This document shows positions 33,752 to 41,622 of a stretch of DNA of 64,000 nt, in pieces. The position numbers were made by a program, and so were the translations under genes. Within the stretch, counting starts at the first letter, position 1. Every line of letters begins with the position of its first letter. Below the pieces are notes generated by a model, which made no database searches, had not been told where the DNA came from, and was given only the letters and a program-made list of their open reading frames with translations. The stretch covers positions 248,001 to 312,000 of the forward strand of contig NZ_AOHO01000048.1 in assembly GCF_000342005.1 (NCBI RefSeq). Reading direction: 5' to 3'. Source of the DNA: Amycolatopsis decaplanina DSM 44594. GTDB lineage: Bacteria > Actinomycetota > Actinomycetes > Mycobacteriales > Pseudonocardiaceae.

Positions 33752-35222
33752 GCGCGCTCGCCTCCCAGGCGGGCGTCGGTTCCCGGCGTCCGCGCAGCTC
33801 GAGTTCCGCGTACGGCCCCCAGTGCGAGCGCTCGCTCTCCAAAGCGGCCTTGAGCACCGCTTCGCTCGCCAGGATCCGGCCGCCGGCGGATTTCGCGTGC
33901 TCGGTCAGGCGCGCGGCCTCGTTGACCGCGTCGCCGATGACGGTGTACTCGAATCGGCTGCTGGTCCCCAGCTGACCGGCGAAAACCCGCCCGCTCGCGA
34001 CGCCGATGCCGAGGTCCAGCTCGCCGGCCGCCTGGACGGCGTCCCGGATCGCCCGCGCGGCCGCGAGCGCCGCCGTGGGCGCGTCCGCGAGCCGGGTCGG
34101 GGCGCCGAAGACGCAGAGCGCGGCGTCACCCTGGAACTTGTTGACCAGCCCGCCGCGCGCCCCGACCGCGTGCACCACGCTGGTGAAGAACCGGTTGAGC
34201 ATCTTCACGAGGTCTTCGGGCGGGGTGCGGCTCGCCAGGGCCGTCGAATCGACGACGTCGACGAACAGCGCCGTCACCTCACGCACATCACCCGAAAGGG
34301 AGGCGCCGTACTCGAGCGCGTGCCTCGCGACCTCGTCCCCGACGTGCCTGCCGAAGAGATCCCGCATCCGCTCCTGCTCGCGAAGCCCGGCGGCGAGGTC
34401 GTTGACCGAGGTCTGCAGCAGGCCGATCTCGCTGGAGTCGTCGACCTCGACCACGATCTCCTTGTTGCCGCGCGCGATCTCGTCGAGCGCGATCCGCAAC
34501 CGGTGCAGCGGCGTCGCGACGGCCTTCGCGAGCAGCCCCGTCCCGATCGCGCCGACGCCCAGCCCGATCACCGAAAGCATGATCAGGCTCGCGACGTGGT
34601 CGCCCTGGCCGAGATCCGGTGGCGCGGCCACCAGCAGCACACCGAGGAACGGGACGCCGCTCGCCAGCGACCAGGTGACGACCACCCTGGTCAGCACGGT
34701 GACCTTGAGGGTCCCCTTCGGCGGGGTCACCTTGAGCGCGATCGTCATCACCGGACGGGCGACCCATTCGGCGGCGAGATAGGTGAGGCCGACCGTGGTC
34801 AGCCCGCCGAGCCCGATCACCAGCGCCATCCCCAGCGCGTCCATCCAGGACCCGAGCACCCGCGCGAGTGAACCGAGCACGATCGTGCCGATCAGCCAGA
34901 GCGTCCCGCTCACGATCCCCATGTCGACCGGGAGCCGGAGCGCCCGCGCGGCCTCGGCCCTCGTCGGCGGGCGACCGAAGACGAACCAGACCGCGGTGCG
35001 CCGCTGCAGCCACGCCGTCCACACGGTGCCGGCCACCAGCGACAGCGCCACGATCCCGGCCGCGGTGACCCCGAGGATCCAGCCGCGGTCGCCGACCTCG
35101 CTCGGCAGGCCCTGCAGGAGCAACAGCAACGCCACGACACCGGCACCGCACACACTGGACCCGACGCCGAGCGCGGCGAAACCGAGACTGGTCCTGAGCA
35201 CCAGCCGGAACCGGCTCGACAT
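33738..35222 (-). CDS. Membrane class III adenylate/guanylate cyclase with HAMP
   Basis: 494 residues. About six TM helices occupy residues 10-240, then a HAMP linker (AVATPLHRLRIALDEIARGN), then the cyclase domain. Its metal sites are FVDVVDSTALASR and NKFQGDAALCVFGAP, with the late motif YTVIGDAVNEAARL giving the Asn and Arg. This is the architecture of the Rv1318c-Rv1320c/Rv3645 group of mycobacterial cyclases. It would make cAMP at the membrane in response to an unknown signal. ATG 35222 has GGGAGGAC upstream; a longer frame further upstream lacks support. Confidence 0.85.
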   Translation of the reverse strand: MSSRFRLVLRTSLGFAALGVGSSVCGAGVVALLLLLQGLPSEVGDRGWILGVTAAGIVALSLVAGTVWTAWLQRRTAVWFVFGRPPTRAEAARALRLPVDMGIVSGTLWLIGTIVLGSLARVLGSWMDALGMALVIGLGGLTTVGLTYLAAEWVARPVMTIALKVTPPKGTLKVTVLTRVVVTWSLASGVPFLGVLLVAAPPDLGQGDHVASLIMLSVIGLGVGAIGTGLLAKAVATPLHRLRIALDEIARGNKEIVVEVDDSSEIGLLQTSVNDLAAGLREQERMRDLFGRHVGDEVARHALEYGASLSGDVREVTALFVDVVDSTALASRTPPEDLVKMLNRFFTSVVHAVGARGGLVNKFQGDAALCVFGAPTRLADAPTAALAAARAIRDAVQAAGELDLGIGVASGRVFAGQLGTSSRFEYTVIGDAVNEAARLTEHAKSAGGRILASEAVLKAALESERSHWGPYAELELRGRREPTPAWEASALSPE

Positions 35223-35306
35223 CGTCCTCCCGCGCACCAGGTGATCGTATGACCTCCGGCGGAAAACGGTTCGCCAGTTCCCGTGTCCGATGGCTACCTT
35301 GCAGCC

Positions 35307-35807
35307 ATGGAACCGCTGGGTCAGGACGAGATCAGGGCGTCCTTCGTGAACTGCACGCGCGGCGAGGCCAAGGGGGTCACCCTGCCCGCCCGGCCGGACG
35401 AGATCCCTTGGGAGAAAAGGGAATTCCTCGGCTGGCGCGATCCGAAGGCCGCCGCACGGGCGTACCTCGTGCTGCCGTACCGCGGGGAAACCGTCGGACT
35501 GTCCCTGCGCGCCGCGCCCCGGCCGAAGGGCCGTGTCCTGCTGAGCAACATGTGCGGCCTGTGCACGACGACACATCCGCTGTCCGGCATCGCGCTGTTC
35601 TCCGGGCGCCGCGCCGGGAAACTCGGGCGCGAGGGGAACACGCTCGGCATCTACGCGTGCGCGAATCTGGCGTGCAGCCAGTACATCCGCGGGGAGCTCA
35701 AGTCGGACGTGCCGCAGCCGACGGAAACGCTGACCCTCGAGGAACGCGTCTCCCGGCTGGAGGACAAGCTGCACCGGTTCGTCGAGCGGGTGCTTGAATC
35801 ACGCTGA
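35307..35807 (+). CDS. FBP-domain (EF-G-binding type) zinc protein
   Basis: 166 residues. The family opening IRASFVNCTRGEAKGVTLP is present. A treble-clef zinc finger spans CGLC and CANLAC around residues 88-130, as in the fusidic-acid-resistance-like EF-G-binding proteins. Members bind elongation factor G; some confer fusidic acid resistance by releasing stalled EF-G. Whether this one does is unknown. The C-terminal tail is a charged coiled helix. ATG 35307 is chosen because homology begins there; no SD is seen, so leaderless translation is possible. GTG 35283 is the alternative. Confidence 0.75.
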   Translation: MEPLGQDEIRASFVNCTRGEAKGVTLPARPDEIPWEKREFLGWRDPKAAARAYLVLPYRGETVGLSLRAAPRPKGRVLLSNMCGLCTTTHPLSGIALFSGRRAGKLGREGNTLGIYACANLACSQYIRGELKSDVPQPTETLTLEERVSRLEDKLHRFVERVLESR

Positions 35808-35811
35808 CAGC

Positions 35812-35857
35812 CTCGTGAGTGGTAAGGACGGTTAGAACCGTCCTTACCACTCACGAG
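35812..35857. repeat. Perfect 22-bp intergenic palindrome (unit A)
   Basis: Arms 35812-35833 and 35836-35857 are perfect reverse complements around a 2-nt centre. The arm begins CTCGTGAGTGGTAAGG. It starts 4 nt after the FBP gene stop, so it could terminate that transcript, though no T-tract follows. Unit C, 110 nt downstream, shares CGTGAGTGG and the same 22-2-22 design. Confidence 0.85.
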
Positions 35858-35882
35858 CCCACCACGGTCCGCCACCGCCAAC

Positions 35883-35935
35883 GTCGCGAAAGCCACTTTC
35901 GGGACATCGGGCGTCGCGAATGTGGCTTTCGCGAC
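35883..35935. repeat. 14-bp intergenic palindrome (unit B)
   Basis: GTCGCGAAAGCCAC (35883-35896) is exactly complementary to GTGGCTTTCGCGAC (35922-35935), with a 25-nt loop that repeats part of the arm (CTTTCGGGACAT against CTTTCGCGACAT). It sits between palindromes A and C and has a different sequence. There is no coding potential. Confidence 0.8.
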
Positions 35936-35968
35936 ATGGCCTCTGGTGGTGAGACATCGGTCCAGGCG

Positions 35969-36014
35969 GTCGTGAGTGGCAAGTGACGTTCTAACGCGAC
36001 TTGCCACTCACGAC
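35969..36014. repeat. Intergenic palindrome related to unit A (unit C)
   Basis: Arms 35969-35984 and 35999-36014 are perfect complements beginning GTCGTGAGTGGCAAGT. The inner 14 nt nearly complete a 22-bp stem with a 2-nt centre. The CGTGAGTGG start and the architecture match unit A, so both belong to one repeat family. It lies 87 nt from the end of the convergent methyltransferase gene. Confidence 0.8.
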
Positions 36015-36100
36015 CCGCGCCACCAAGCCTCTCCTCTCGTGACACGCGGCGCCCACCCTCGCCACCTCGCAACACCCCGGAAGCGCCGCGGCCTCGCCGC

Positions 36101-36916
36101 TCAGAACCGGAACCGCAGGATCCGCCCCATCTTCCTGAACGCCGGGAACAGTCCCGCGAACCACAACTGCGCCCGCATCGACCCCGAAAGCCGGTCCTTC
36201 ACCTCGGGCGTCGCGTAATCCGTCGAGTCGAGCTTCGAGACCAGCGTCAGTCCGAGCCGTTCCAGTTCGGAGATCTCGTCGATGCCCCAGTACAGCGTCG
36301 CCTTGGCTTTGCGGACCACGGGATTAAGCTTCTGCAGTTTGATCCCCAGCCTGCTGAAAGTGTCGAAGACCATTTCGCCGCCCTGAGGGAAATGCGCGAT
36401 CAGCCGCCGCAGCAATTCCTCGCCTTCGGACGGCCGCAGATACATCGTCAGCCCCTCCGCGATCACCAGACCGGGTTTGTCCGAAGGGATCTCGTCGATC
36501 CAGCCGAAGTCCGTCACGGACGAGCCGATGGTCCGGTAGCCGTCCCGCGCGGGATAGATCCGGGCGCGCAGGTCGACGACCTCGGGATAGTCGACGTCGA
36601 ACCACCGCACCGAAGGCGGCGGGTCGACGCGGTACACGCGGCTGTCCATCCCGCAGCCGAGCTGGACGACGGTCGCGTCCGGGTGTTCCCGGAGGAACGA
36701 CGTGGTCCAGTCGTCCATCGGCTTGGCCCGCAGCGCGACGGTCAGCCCGAGCTGGTCGTCCACGCCGAGCGAGCCGAAGTCGTAGTCGATCTGCTTGACG
36801 GCCTCGTCGGCGGCCTTGTCGCCGAGGATCGGCCGGTCGCTGCGGGCGTCGAGCGCCCGGCCGTACAGGGTGGCCAGCATCGTCGCCTTCTCTTCGGTGA
36901 ACCGGACCTTCTCCAC
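36101..36916 (-). CDS. Class I SAM-dependent methyltransferase (LCM/PPM type)
   Basis: 271 residues. SAM-binding motif I is VVQLGCGMDSRVYRVD, followed by the acidic loop VRWFDVDYPEVVDLR and motif LVIAEGLTMYL, all characteristic of the leucine carboxyl methyltransferase/PPM family (PF04072). In actinobacteria these modify polyketides or unknown small molecules. The substrate is not predictable. GTG start preceded by GGGGGCG. The end of the gene faces the palindrome cluster at 35.8-36.0 kb. Confidence 0.8.
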   Translation of the reverse strand: MEKVRFTEEKATMLATLYGRALDARSDRPILGDKAADEAVKQIDYDFGSLGVDDQLGLTVALRAKPMDDWTTSFLREHPDATVVQLGCGMDSRVYRVDPPPSVRWFDVDYPEVVDLRARIYPARDGYRTIGSSVTDFGWIDEIPSDKPGLVIAEGLTMYLRPSEGEELLRRLIAHFPQGGEMVFDTFSRLGIKLQKLNPVVRKAKATLYWGIDEISELERLGLTLVSKLDSTDYATPEVKDRLSGSMRAQLWFAGLFPAFRKMGRILRFRF

Positions 36917-36993
36917 CGCACGCCCCCGTCAGAAGTTTCACAAACTTCTGAAAACAATACTCGCGCGGAGGCGGTCACGCCATCAAGGAAGCG

Positions 36994-37686
36994 TCAATCC
37001 CGGCTCGTGTAGTCGTGGACGTAGGTCTTGGCGTCGAGCAGATGCCGCAGGGTGATCTCCCGCGCGGCCGCCGCGTCCGAACGGCGGATCGCTTCGAGGA
37101 TCGCGCGATGCTCGTCGACGGCCTTCCTGATCTGCCCCGGAAGCCGCAGCGCCGCCCGCCGCTCCTCGCCGACCAGCGAGAGCACCGACCGCAACAGATC
37201 GGTGACGTCGTCGTTGCCCGCGTTGCCCGCGATCACCCGGTGGAATTCGGCGTCGGCCGCGATCACGCGCAGCATGTCACCGTCGGCCGCGGCCTGATCC
37301 ATCTCCTCGACGGTGCCCTCCAGCCGGGCGAGCACCCGGGGCGTGTGATCGAGCGCGAGCCGCTCGGCCAGCGTCGGCTCGACGATGGTCCGCAGGTCGA
37401 ACAGCTTCTCGACCAGTTGCTCGTGCTCGGAGAACCAGCCGCGGAGGGGCTGTTCGTCGAGGTTCTCGCGGACGTACGTGCCAGAACCCGGCCGCACCTG
37501 CACGTAGCCGATGGAGTCCAGCACCCGCAACGCCTGTCGCAGTGAACCGCGGCTGATCCCGAGCTGTTCGCAGAGCGCCCGTTCGGCGGGCAGCCTCGAC
37601 CCGGCGGGGAGCCTGCCCGAGTCGATCATCGTGCGCAGATGATCGACGGTCGCACTCCACACCTGCTCGCGCTCGTCGTCGGCCAC
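36994..37686 (-). CDS. GntR/FadR family transcriptional regulator
   Basis: 230 residues. The N-terminal winged HTH is SRLPAERALCEQLGISRGSLRQALRVL and the C terminus is an FCD ligand domain (ERLALDHTPRVLARLEGTVEEM, AADAEFHRVIAGNAGN), with the Asp and His residues that usually bind a metal. FadR-type members sense organic acids or acyl compounds. It is divergent from the acetyltransferase gene at 37752 with a 65-nt gap, which may hold its operator. GTG start. Confidence 0.9.
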   Translation of the reverse strand: MADDEREQVWSATVDHLRTMIDSGRLPAGSRLPAERALCEQLGISRGSLRQALRVLDSIGYVQVRPGSGTYVRENLDEQPLRGWFSEHEQLVEKLFDLRTIVEPTLAERLALDHTPRVLARLEGTVEEMDQAAADGDMLRVIAADAEFHRVIAGNAGNDDVTDLLRSVLSLVGEERRAALRLPGQIRKAVDEHRAILEAIRRSDAAAAREITLRHLLDAKTYVHDYTSRD

Positions 37687-37751
37687 GGTTCCATCCTCGC
37701 AGGTCCGGCGGAACGCCCGGAAATGTCGGTGAGGGGTGTCATCATCTGACG

Positions 37752-38387
37752 ATGACTGGGGTGGCAGGACTGATCAAGGCATGGGTGCACGGCTGGGCGC
37801 TTTCCCGCGGCGTCGGGATCCCGGTGGCCGAACCGGACGGCTACCGGCTCGACGTCGGGCGCCCGGGGCATCGCGTGAGATATGTGCTGGCGGACGCCCG
37901 CGCGGTCGAGAGCCGGGCGCGTTCGCTGAAAGAGCCCGGAACATGGCTGAAGGTGAGCGGTTCGCGGGACGAGGTGGCGAAGACGGTGCCGCCGGAGTGG
38001 GAGGTCGGCCCGCCGGAGTACCTGATGAGCGCTCCGATCGCGCTGCGGCCCGTCATGGCCGCACCCGAGCCGTATCGGGCGGAACTCGTCGGCGACGGCG
38101 TCGTCACCGACGTGGTGGTGCGCGCGCCCGACGGCTCGTGCGCGGCCACCGGCCGGGTCGCGATCGCCGGCGGCACGGCGGTGATCGACCAGGTCGTGAC
38201 GGAGCCCGAGCACCAGCGGCGAGGGCTGGGCCGGTTCGTCATGCGCAGGCTCGACGAAGTGGCGGTCGCCGCCGGGGCGGACCGGGCGGTCCTGGTCGCG
38301 ACGGAAGAGGGCCGGGCGCTGTACCTGACGCTCGGCTGGACGGTCGCCACGGAGATCACCGCGGCTCATCTGCCGGAGGAGAACTGA
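37752..38387 (+). CDS. GNAT family N-acetyltransferase
   Basis: 211 residues. The acetyl-CoA pyrophosphate loop is QRRGLGRFVM at about residues 156-165, preceded by VIDQVVTEPEHQ and followed by LVATEEGRALYLTLGW, the usual GNAT motif A/B order. The first 90 residues are less conserved and may form an accessory substrate-binding part. Substrate unknown. Start ATG 37752; no clear SD. It is divergent from the GntR gene and may be under its control. Confidence 0.8.
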   Translation: MTGVAGLIKAWVHGWALSRGVGIPVAEPDGYRLDVGRPGHRVRYVLADARAVESRARSLKEPGTWLKVSGSRDEVAKTVPPEWEVGPPEYLMSAPIALRPVMAAPEPYRAELVGDGVVTDVVVRAPDGSCAATGRVAIAGGTAVIDQVVTEPEHQRRGLGRFVMRRLDEVAVAAGADRAVLVATEEGRALYLTLGWTVATEITAAHLPEEN

Positions 38388-38471
38388 ATGACGTGTCGTC
38401 CGTCCAGTCACGCGTAAGGCAGGCAAGATCACGCGACACTAGACACATCCAGAGCGCGAAAGGAGGTAACG

Positions 38472-38492
38472 GTGCTTAGGGTGCGGACGTGA
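38472..38492 (+). CDS. Six-residue leader ORF (MLRVRT) before the TSUP gene
   Basis: AAAGGAGGTAAC, a near-perfect SD, precedes GTG CTT AGG GTG CGG ACG TGA. The stop lies 7 nt before the ATG of the transporter, which itself lacks a good SD. This fits a leader peptide whose translation is coupled to, or controls, the downstream gene. It contains no cysteine run of the kind reported for sulfur-responsive leaders in mycobacteria. Confidence 0.55.
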   Translation: MLRVRT

Positions 38493-38499
38493 GCGCTTT

Positions 38500-39261
38500 A
38501 TGACGTGGTGGCACGCGGTAGTGATCTTCATCGCGGGGCTCTGGGCGGGCACCATCAACACGGTCGTCGGCTCGGGCACGCTGGTTACTTTCCCGGTTCT
38601 GGTCGCGCTCGGCTACTCGCCGCTGACCGCGACGACGTCCAACGCGATCGGCCTCGCCCCCGGCACGGTCAGCGGGGCGATCGGCTACCGGCAGGAGCTC
38701 AAGGGCTACTGGCCCGAGGTCGCCAAACTCGCCGTCGCGTCGTTCTTCGGCGCGATCTGCGGGACGATCCTGCTGCTCTCGCTGCCGAAGGACGCTTTCG
38801 AGGCCGTCGTGCCCGCGCTGGTCGGGCTCGCGGTGGTGCTCGTGATCGTCCAGCCGCGAGTGGCCGCCTGGGTCGCGAAGCGCCGCGAGGAGAACGGCAA
38901 GGTCCACAAGATCGGGCCGCTCTTGCTGTTCCTGATCTTCCTGATCGGCATCTACGGCGGATACTTCACGGCCGCGCAGGGCGTGATGATGGTGGCCGTG
39001 ATGGGGATGCTGATGTCGGAGTCGCTGCAACGGCTCAACGGCGTCAAGAACGCCCTGTCAGCCGTCGTGAACATCGTCGCGGGCGCGATCTACGCCTTCA
39101 TCGCGCCGGTCAGCTGGCCCGTGGTCGCGCTGCTCGCGGTCGGGTCGACGATCGGTGGCCAGATCGGCGCGAAGATCGGCCGCAAACTCTCGCCGAAGGT
39201 GCTGCGCGGCGTGATCGTCGTGATCGGCCTCGCCGCGATGGTGCAGCTGCTCCTCAAATAG
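38500..39261 (+). CDS. TSUP (TauE/SafE) family transporter
   Basis: 253 residues with about eight TM helices. The family hallmarks are NTVVGSGTLVTFPVLVALGYSP near the N terminus and, after the central loop, GIYGGYFTAAQGVMMVAV. TSUP proteins move sulfite, sulfonates or other small organic anions across the membrane. The gene starts 7 nt after a six-codon leader ORF and probably depends on its translation. It is followed by a hairpin shared with the convergent aminotransferase gene. Confidence 0.85.
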   Translation: MTWWHAVVIFIAGLWAGTINTVVGSGTLVTFPVLVALGYSPLTATTSNAIGLAPGTVSGAIGYRQELKGYWPEVAKLAVASFFGAICGTILLLSLPKDAFEAVVPALVGLAVVLVIVQPRVAAWVAKRREENGKVHKIGPLLLFLIFLIGIYGGYFTAAQGVMMVAVMGMLMSESLQRLNGVKNALSAVVNIVAGAIYAFIAPVSWPVVALLAVGSTIGGQIGAKIGRKLSPKVLRGVIVVIGLAAMVQLLLK

Positions 39262-39264
39262 GAA

Positions 39265-39296
39265 CGGCCCGCACTCCGTCCACGAAGTGCGGGCCG
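39265..39296. terminator. Bidirectional hairpin between TSUP and aminotransferase genes
   Basis: CGGCCCGCACT (39265-39275) pairs perfectly with AGTGCGGGCCG (39286-39296) around a 10-nt loop. It lies 4 nt after the transporter stop and 13 nt from the end of the convergent gene. There is no T-tract, as is common for high-GC terminators. Confidence 0.7.
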
Positions 39297-39309
39297 GTTC
39301 GAGACCTTG

Positions 39310-40365
39310 TCAGCGCGGGAAGTCTCCGGCCGCTTCGAGGAAGAGGTCGTTCTCCTCAGGCGTCCCGATGGTCACTCGCGCGCCTTCGCCCGCGAAGGGA
39401 CGCACGATCAGCTTCCGCTCCAAAGCGTGCTCCGCGAACTCGGTCGTCCGCTCGCCCAGCGGCAGCCAGACGAAGTTCGCCTGCGTCTCCGGCACCTCGT
39501 AACCCTTGGCCACCAAGGCATCCCGGACGCGAGTGCGTTCCGAGACGATCTCCTTGCAGCGTTCCAGCAGTTCGTCGGCCGCGTCGAGGGAGGCGATGGC
39601 CGCCGCCTGGGCGATCATGTTCACCGAGAACGCGACGTAGACCTGCTTCAGCGCGACGGTGATGGCTTCCGGCGCCACCGCGTAACCCACGCGAAGACCG
39701 GCGAGGCCGTACGCCTTCGAGAACGTCCGAAGCACCGCGACGTTGTCCCTGCCGCGCGCGAGTTCGACGCCGTCCGGCACCTCGGCGTCGGTCACGAACT
39801 CCTTGTACGCCTCGTCGAGCACGACGAGCACGCCCGAGGGCACGGCGTCGAGGAAGCGCTCCAGCTCCGCGCGCCGCACGACCGTCCCGGTCGGGTTGTT
39901 GGGGTTGCACACGAAGACCAGCCGCGTCTTCGGCGTGATCGCGGCCAGCATGGCCTTCAAATCCAACCCATGCTCAACTGTCAATGGCACTTTCACGCTG
40001 ACGGCGTTCGCCACCTGCGTGACGATCGGGTACGCCTCGAACGAACGCCACGGGAAGACGACCTCGTCACCAGGGCCGCACAGGGCCTGGATCATTTGCT
40101 GGCAAAGGGAAACCGAGCCGCAGCCGATGGCGATCCGCTCGACCGGCTCGTTCAGCTCGCGGGCCAGCCGCTCGACGAGCGCGGAAGCCGTGATGTCCGG
40201 GTACCGGTTGATGCCCTGTGCCGTCTCGGCTATGGCCTGCGCCACACTCGGCAGCGGTCCACCGGGAACCTCGTTGCTCGCCAGCTTGATCGCGCCCTGG
40301 ATTGTCCGGCCAGGGACGTACTTCGGCAACGATTCGAGATCCGCACGCGGCGAAACAGGTGACAT
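39310..40365 (-). CDS. Histidinol-phosphate/aromatic aminotransferase
   Basis: 351 residues, class I/II PLP-dependent aminotransferase of the HisC/Pat group. Recognisable parts are [14 protein letters not shown], the cofactor-site loop [23 protein letters not shown], and the Schiff-base Lys in [17 protein letters not shown]. The sequence is closest to actinobacterial Pat/HisC2 enzymes, which make phenylalanine or act on histidinol phosphate. No his genes are next to it, which favours the aromatic role. ATG 40365 has GGAG upstream; extra N-terminal codons lack support. Confidence 0.8.
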   Translation of the reverse strand: MSPVSPRADLESLPKYVPGRTIQGAIKLASNEVPGGPLPSVAQAIAETAQGINRYPDITASALVERLARELNEPVERIAIGCGSVSLCQQMIQALCGPGDEVVFPWRSFEAYPIVTQVANAVSVKVPLTVEHGLDLKAMLAAITPKTRLVFVCNPNNPTGTVVRRAELERFLDAVPSGVLVVLDEAYKEFVTDAEVPDGVELARGRDNVAVLRTFSKAYGLAGLRVGYAVAPEAITVALKQVYVAFSVNMIAQAAAIASLDAADELLERCKEIVSERTRVRDALVAKGYEVPETQANFVWLPLGERTTEFAEHALERKLIVRPFAGEGARVTIGTPEENDLFLEAAGDFPR

Positions 40366-40462
40366 CTTCGGCGCTCCTACGTCTGGGGGACGGCTCCGAC
40401 ACCGTATCCTCCCGTGCGAGCGCAAGCTCCGAATATTTACCTAAGAGTGGTCTGATGGAGGA

Positions 40463-41095
40463 ATGACCCTGACGACCACCGTGGAACACCAGCACGCCGA
40501 CGGCCACACGCTGCGCCTGACCTTCGCCGAACCGGATGGTGTCGTCCGCGGCGGACTCGTGGTGCTGCACGAGGAGGCCGAAGAGGTCGAAGAGGGTTTG
40601 GGCCTGCTCCTGGCCGGTCTCGCGGGCGAAGGCTGGCTCACCGTCACCCCGCATCTCGACCGGGACGACCTCACGCAACAGGACCTTCTCGAAGCCACCG
40701 ACGCGACGCTCTCCTGGCTCGGCGAGCGTGGAGTCCAGGCGGATCTCGTCGGTGTCGTCGGTTTCGACCTCGGCGGGACGGCCGCGCTGGTCGTGGCGTC
40801 GAACCGCAGGCTGGGCGCGGCGGTCAGCGTCGGCGGGCAGGGCGTCACCGGGCTGCCGGTCCTCGCCGAGATCGCGGGACGGCTCACCAGCCCCTGGCTC
40901 GGCATGTACGGCGACGCGGGCGACGAGGCCGGAGGCGCCGAGGTCGAGCAGCTACGGGACGCGGCGGCGACGGCGAATGTCGCGACGAACGTCGTCCACT
41001 ACCCGGGCGCCAATCACCGTTTCGACGCCGACCCGGACGCGGCCGCGGAGGCCTGGCAGCGCACGCTGAATTGGTTCGACGCCCACCTGCGCTGA
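40463..41095 (+). CDS. Dienelactone-hydrolase-like alpha/beta hydrolase with Asp at the nucleophile
   Basis: 210 residues of the dienelactone hydrolase fold (LVVLHEEAEEVEEG, YGDAGDEAGG, PGANHRFDAD). The nucleophile elbow reads GVVGFDLGGTAAL, so Asp102 stands where Cys (GFCxGG) or Ser is expected. The acid and His positions seem kept. The protein might use Asp like haloalkane dehalogenases or be inactive. It stands alone, 98 nt after the divergent aminotransferase start region. Confidence 0.7.
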   Translation: MTLTTTVEHQHADGHTLRLTFAEPDGVVRGGLVVLHEEAEEVEEGLGLLLAGLAGEGWLTVTPHLDRDDLTQQDLLEATDATLSWLGERGVQADLVGVVGFDLGGTAALVVASNRRLGAAVSVGGQGVTGLPVLAEIAGRLTSPWLGMYGDAGDEAGGAEVEQLRDAAATANVATNVVHYPGANHRFDADPDAAAEAWQRTLNWFDAHLR

Positions 41096-41142
41096 CTCCG
41101 TTCGCGCTAGCATTCCCCTGAGATGTGACAGGGGAGGGCCGA

Positions 41143-41622
41143 ATGGCACAGTCACCCAAGGTACCTGCGACACCACAAGCCGCGTTCGGAGCGTCGGCTC
41201 CGGCCTTGGCGCCGGTGGCGGGCCAGATCCGGGATTCCAAGACCGATGCCAAGAAGGGGGCCGTCAAGGTCTCCGAGGACGCCGCCAAGAAGCTCGTCGA
41301 CGCCCTGCGGAAGGCACGCCAGGAGCTCAACGCGCTAATCAAGGACTCGACGGAGTTCAACGCGCCCTTGAAGCTGGGCGACAACTTCGTCGGTCACACC
41401 ATGAGCGAACGCTTCCAGGGCGCCGCGAACAAAGGGACCGAAGCCGCCGTACCCGTCCTCGACGACTTCGCCAAGGTGCTCAAGGACTTCCAGCTCACCG
41501 TGATGGCGGCGCGGAAGATGTACGTCGCCGCGGACGAGGAGGGCCAGGAGCAGCTCGAACGGGTGGCCCGCCGGTTCGACATGGAGGACATCGTCGAGCA
41601 CGAGCGGAAGGACGAGCGCTGA
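41143..41622 (+). CDS. Small helical ESX-associated protein (module 2)
   Basis: 159 residues, mostly helical after a short disordered start. The middle reads KKLVDALRKARQELNALIKDSTEF and the C terminus is acidic and charged. It occupies the partner position before a PPE-like gene, as the small gene at 25.5 kb does in module 1, but sequence similarity is weak. GGGGAGGG precedes the ATG. Its stop shares a base with the next start (TGATG), implying coupled translation of the pair. Confidence 0.6.
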   Translation: MAQSPKVPATPQAAFGASAPALAPVAGQIRDSKTDAKKGAVKVSEDAAKKLVDALRKARQELNALIKDSTEFNAPLKLGDNFVGHTMSERFQGAANKGTEAAVPVLDDFAKVLKDFQLTVMAARKMYVAADEEGQEQLERVARRFDMEDIVEHERKDER

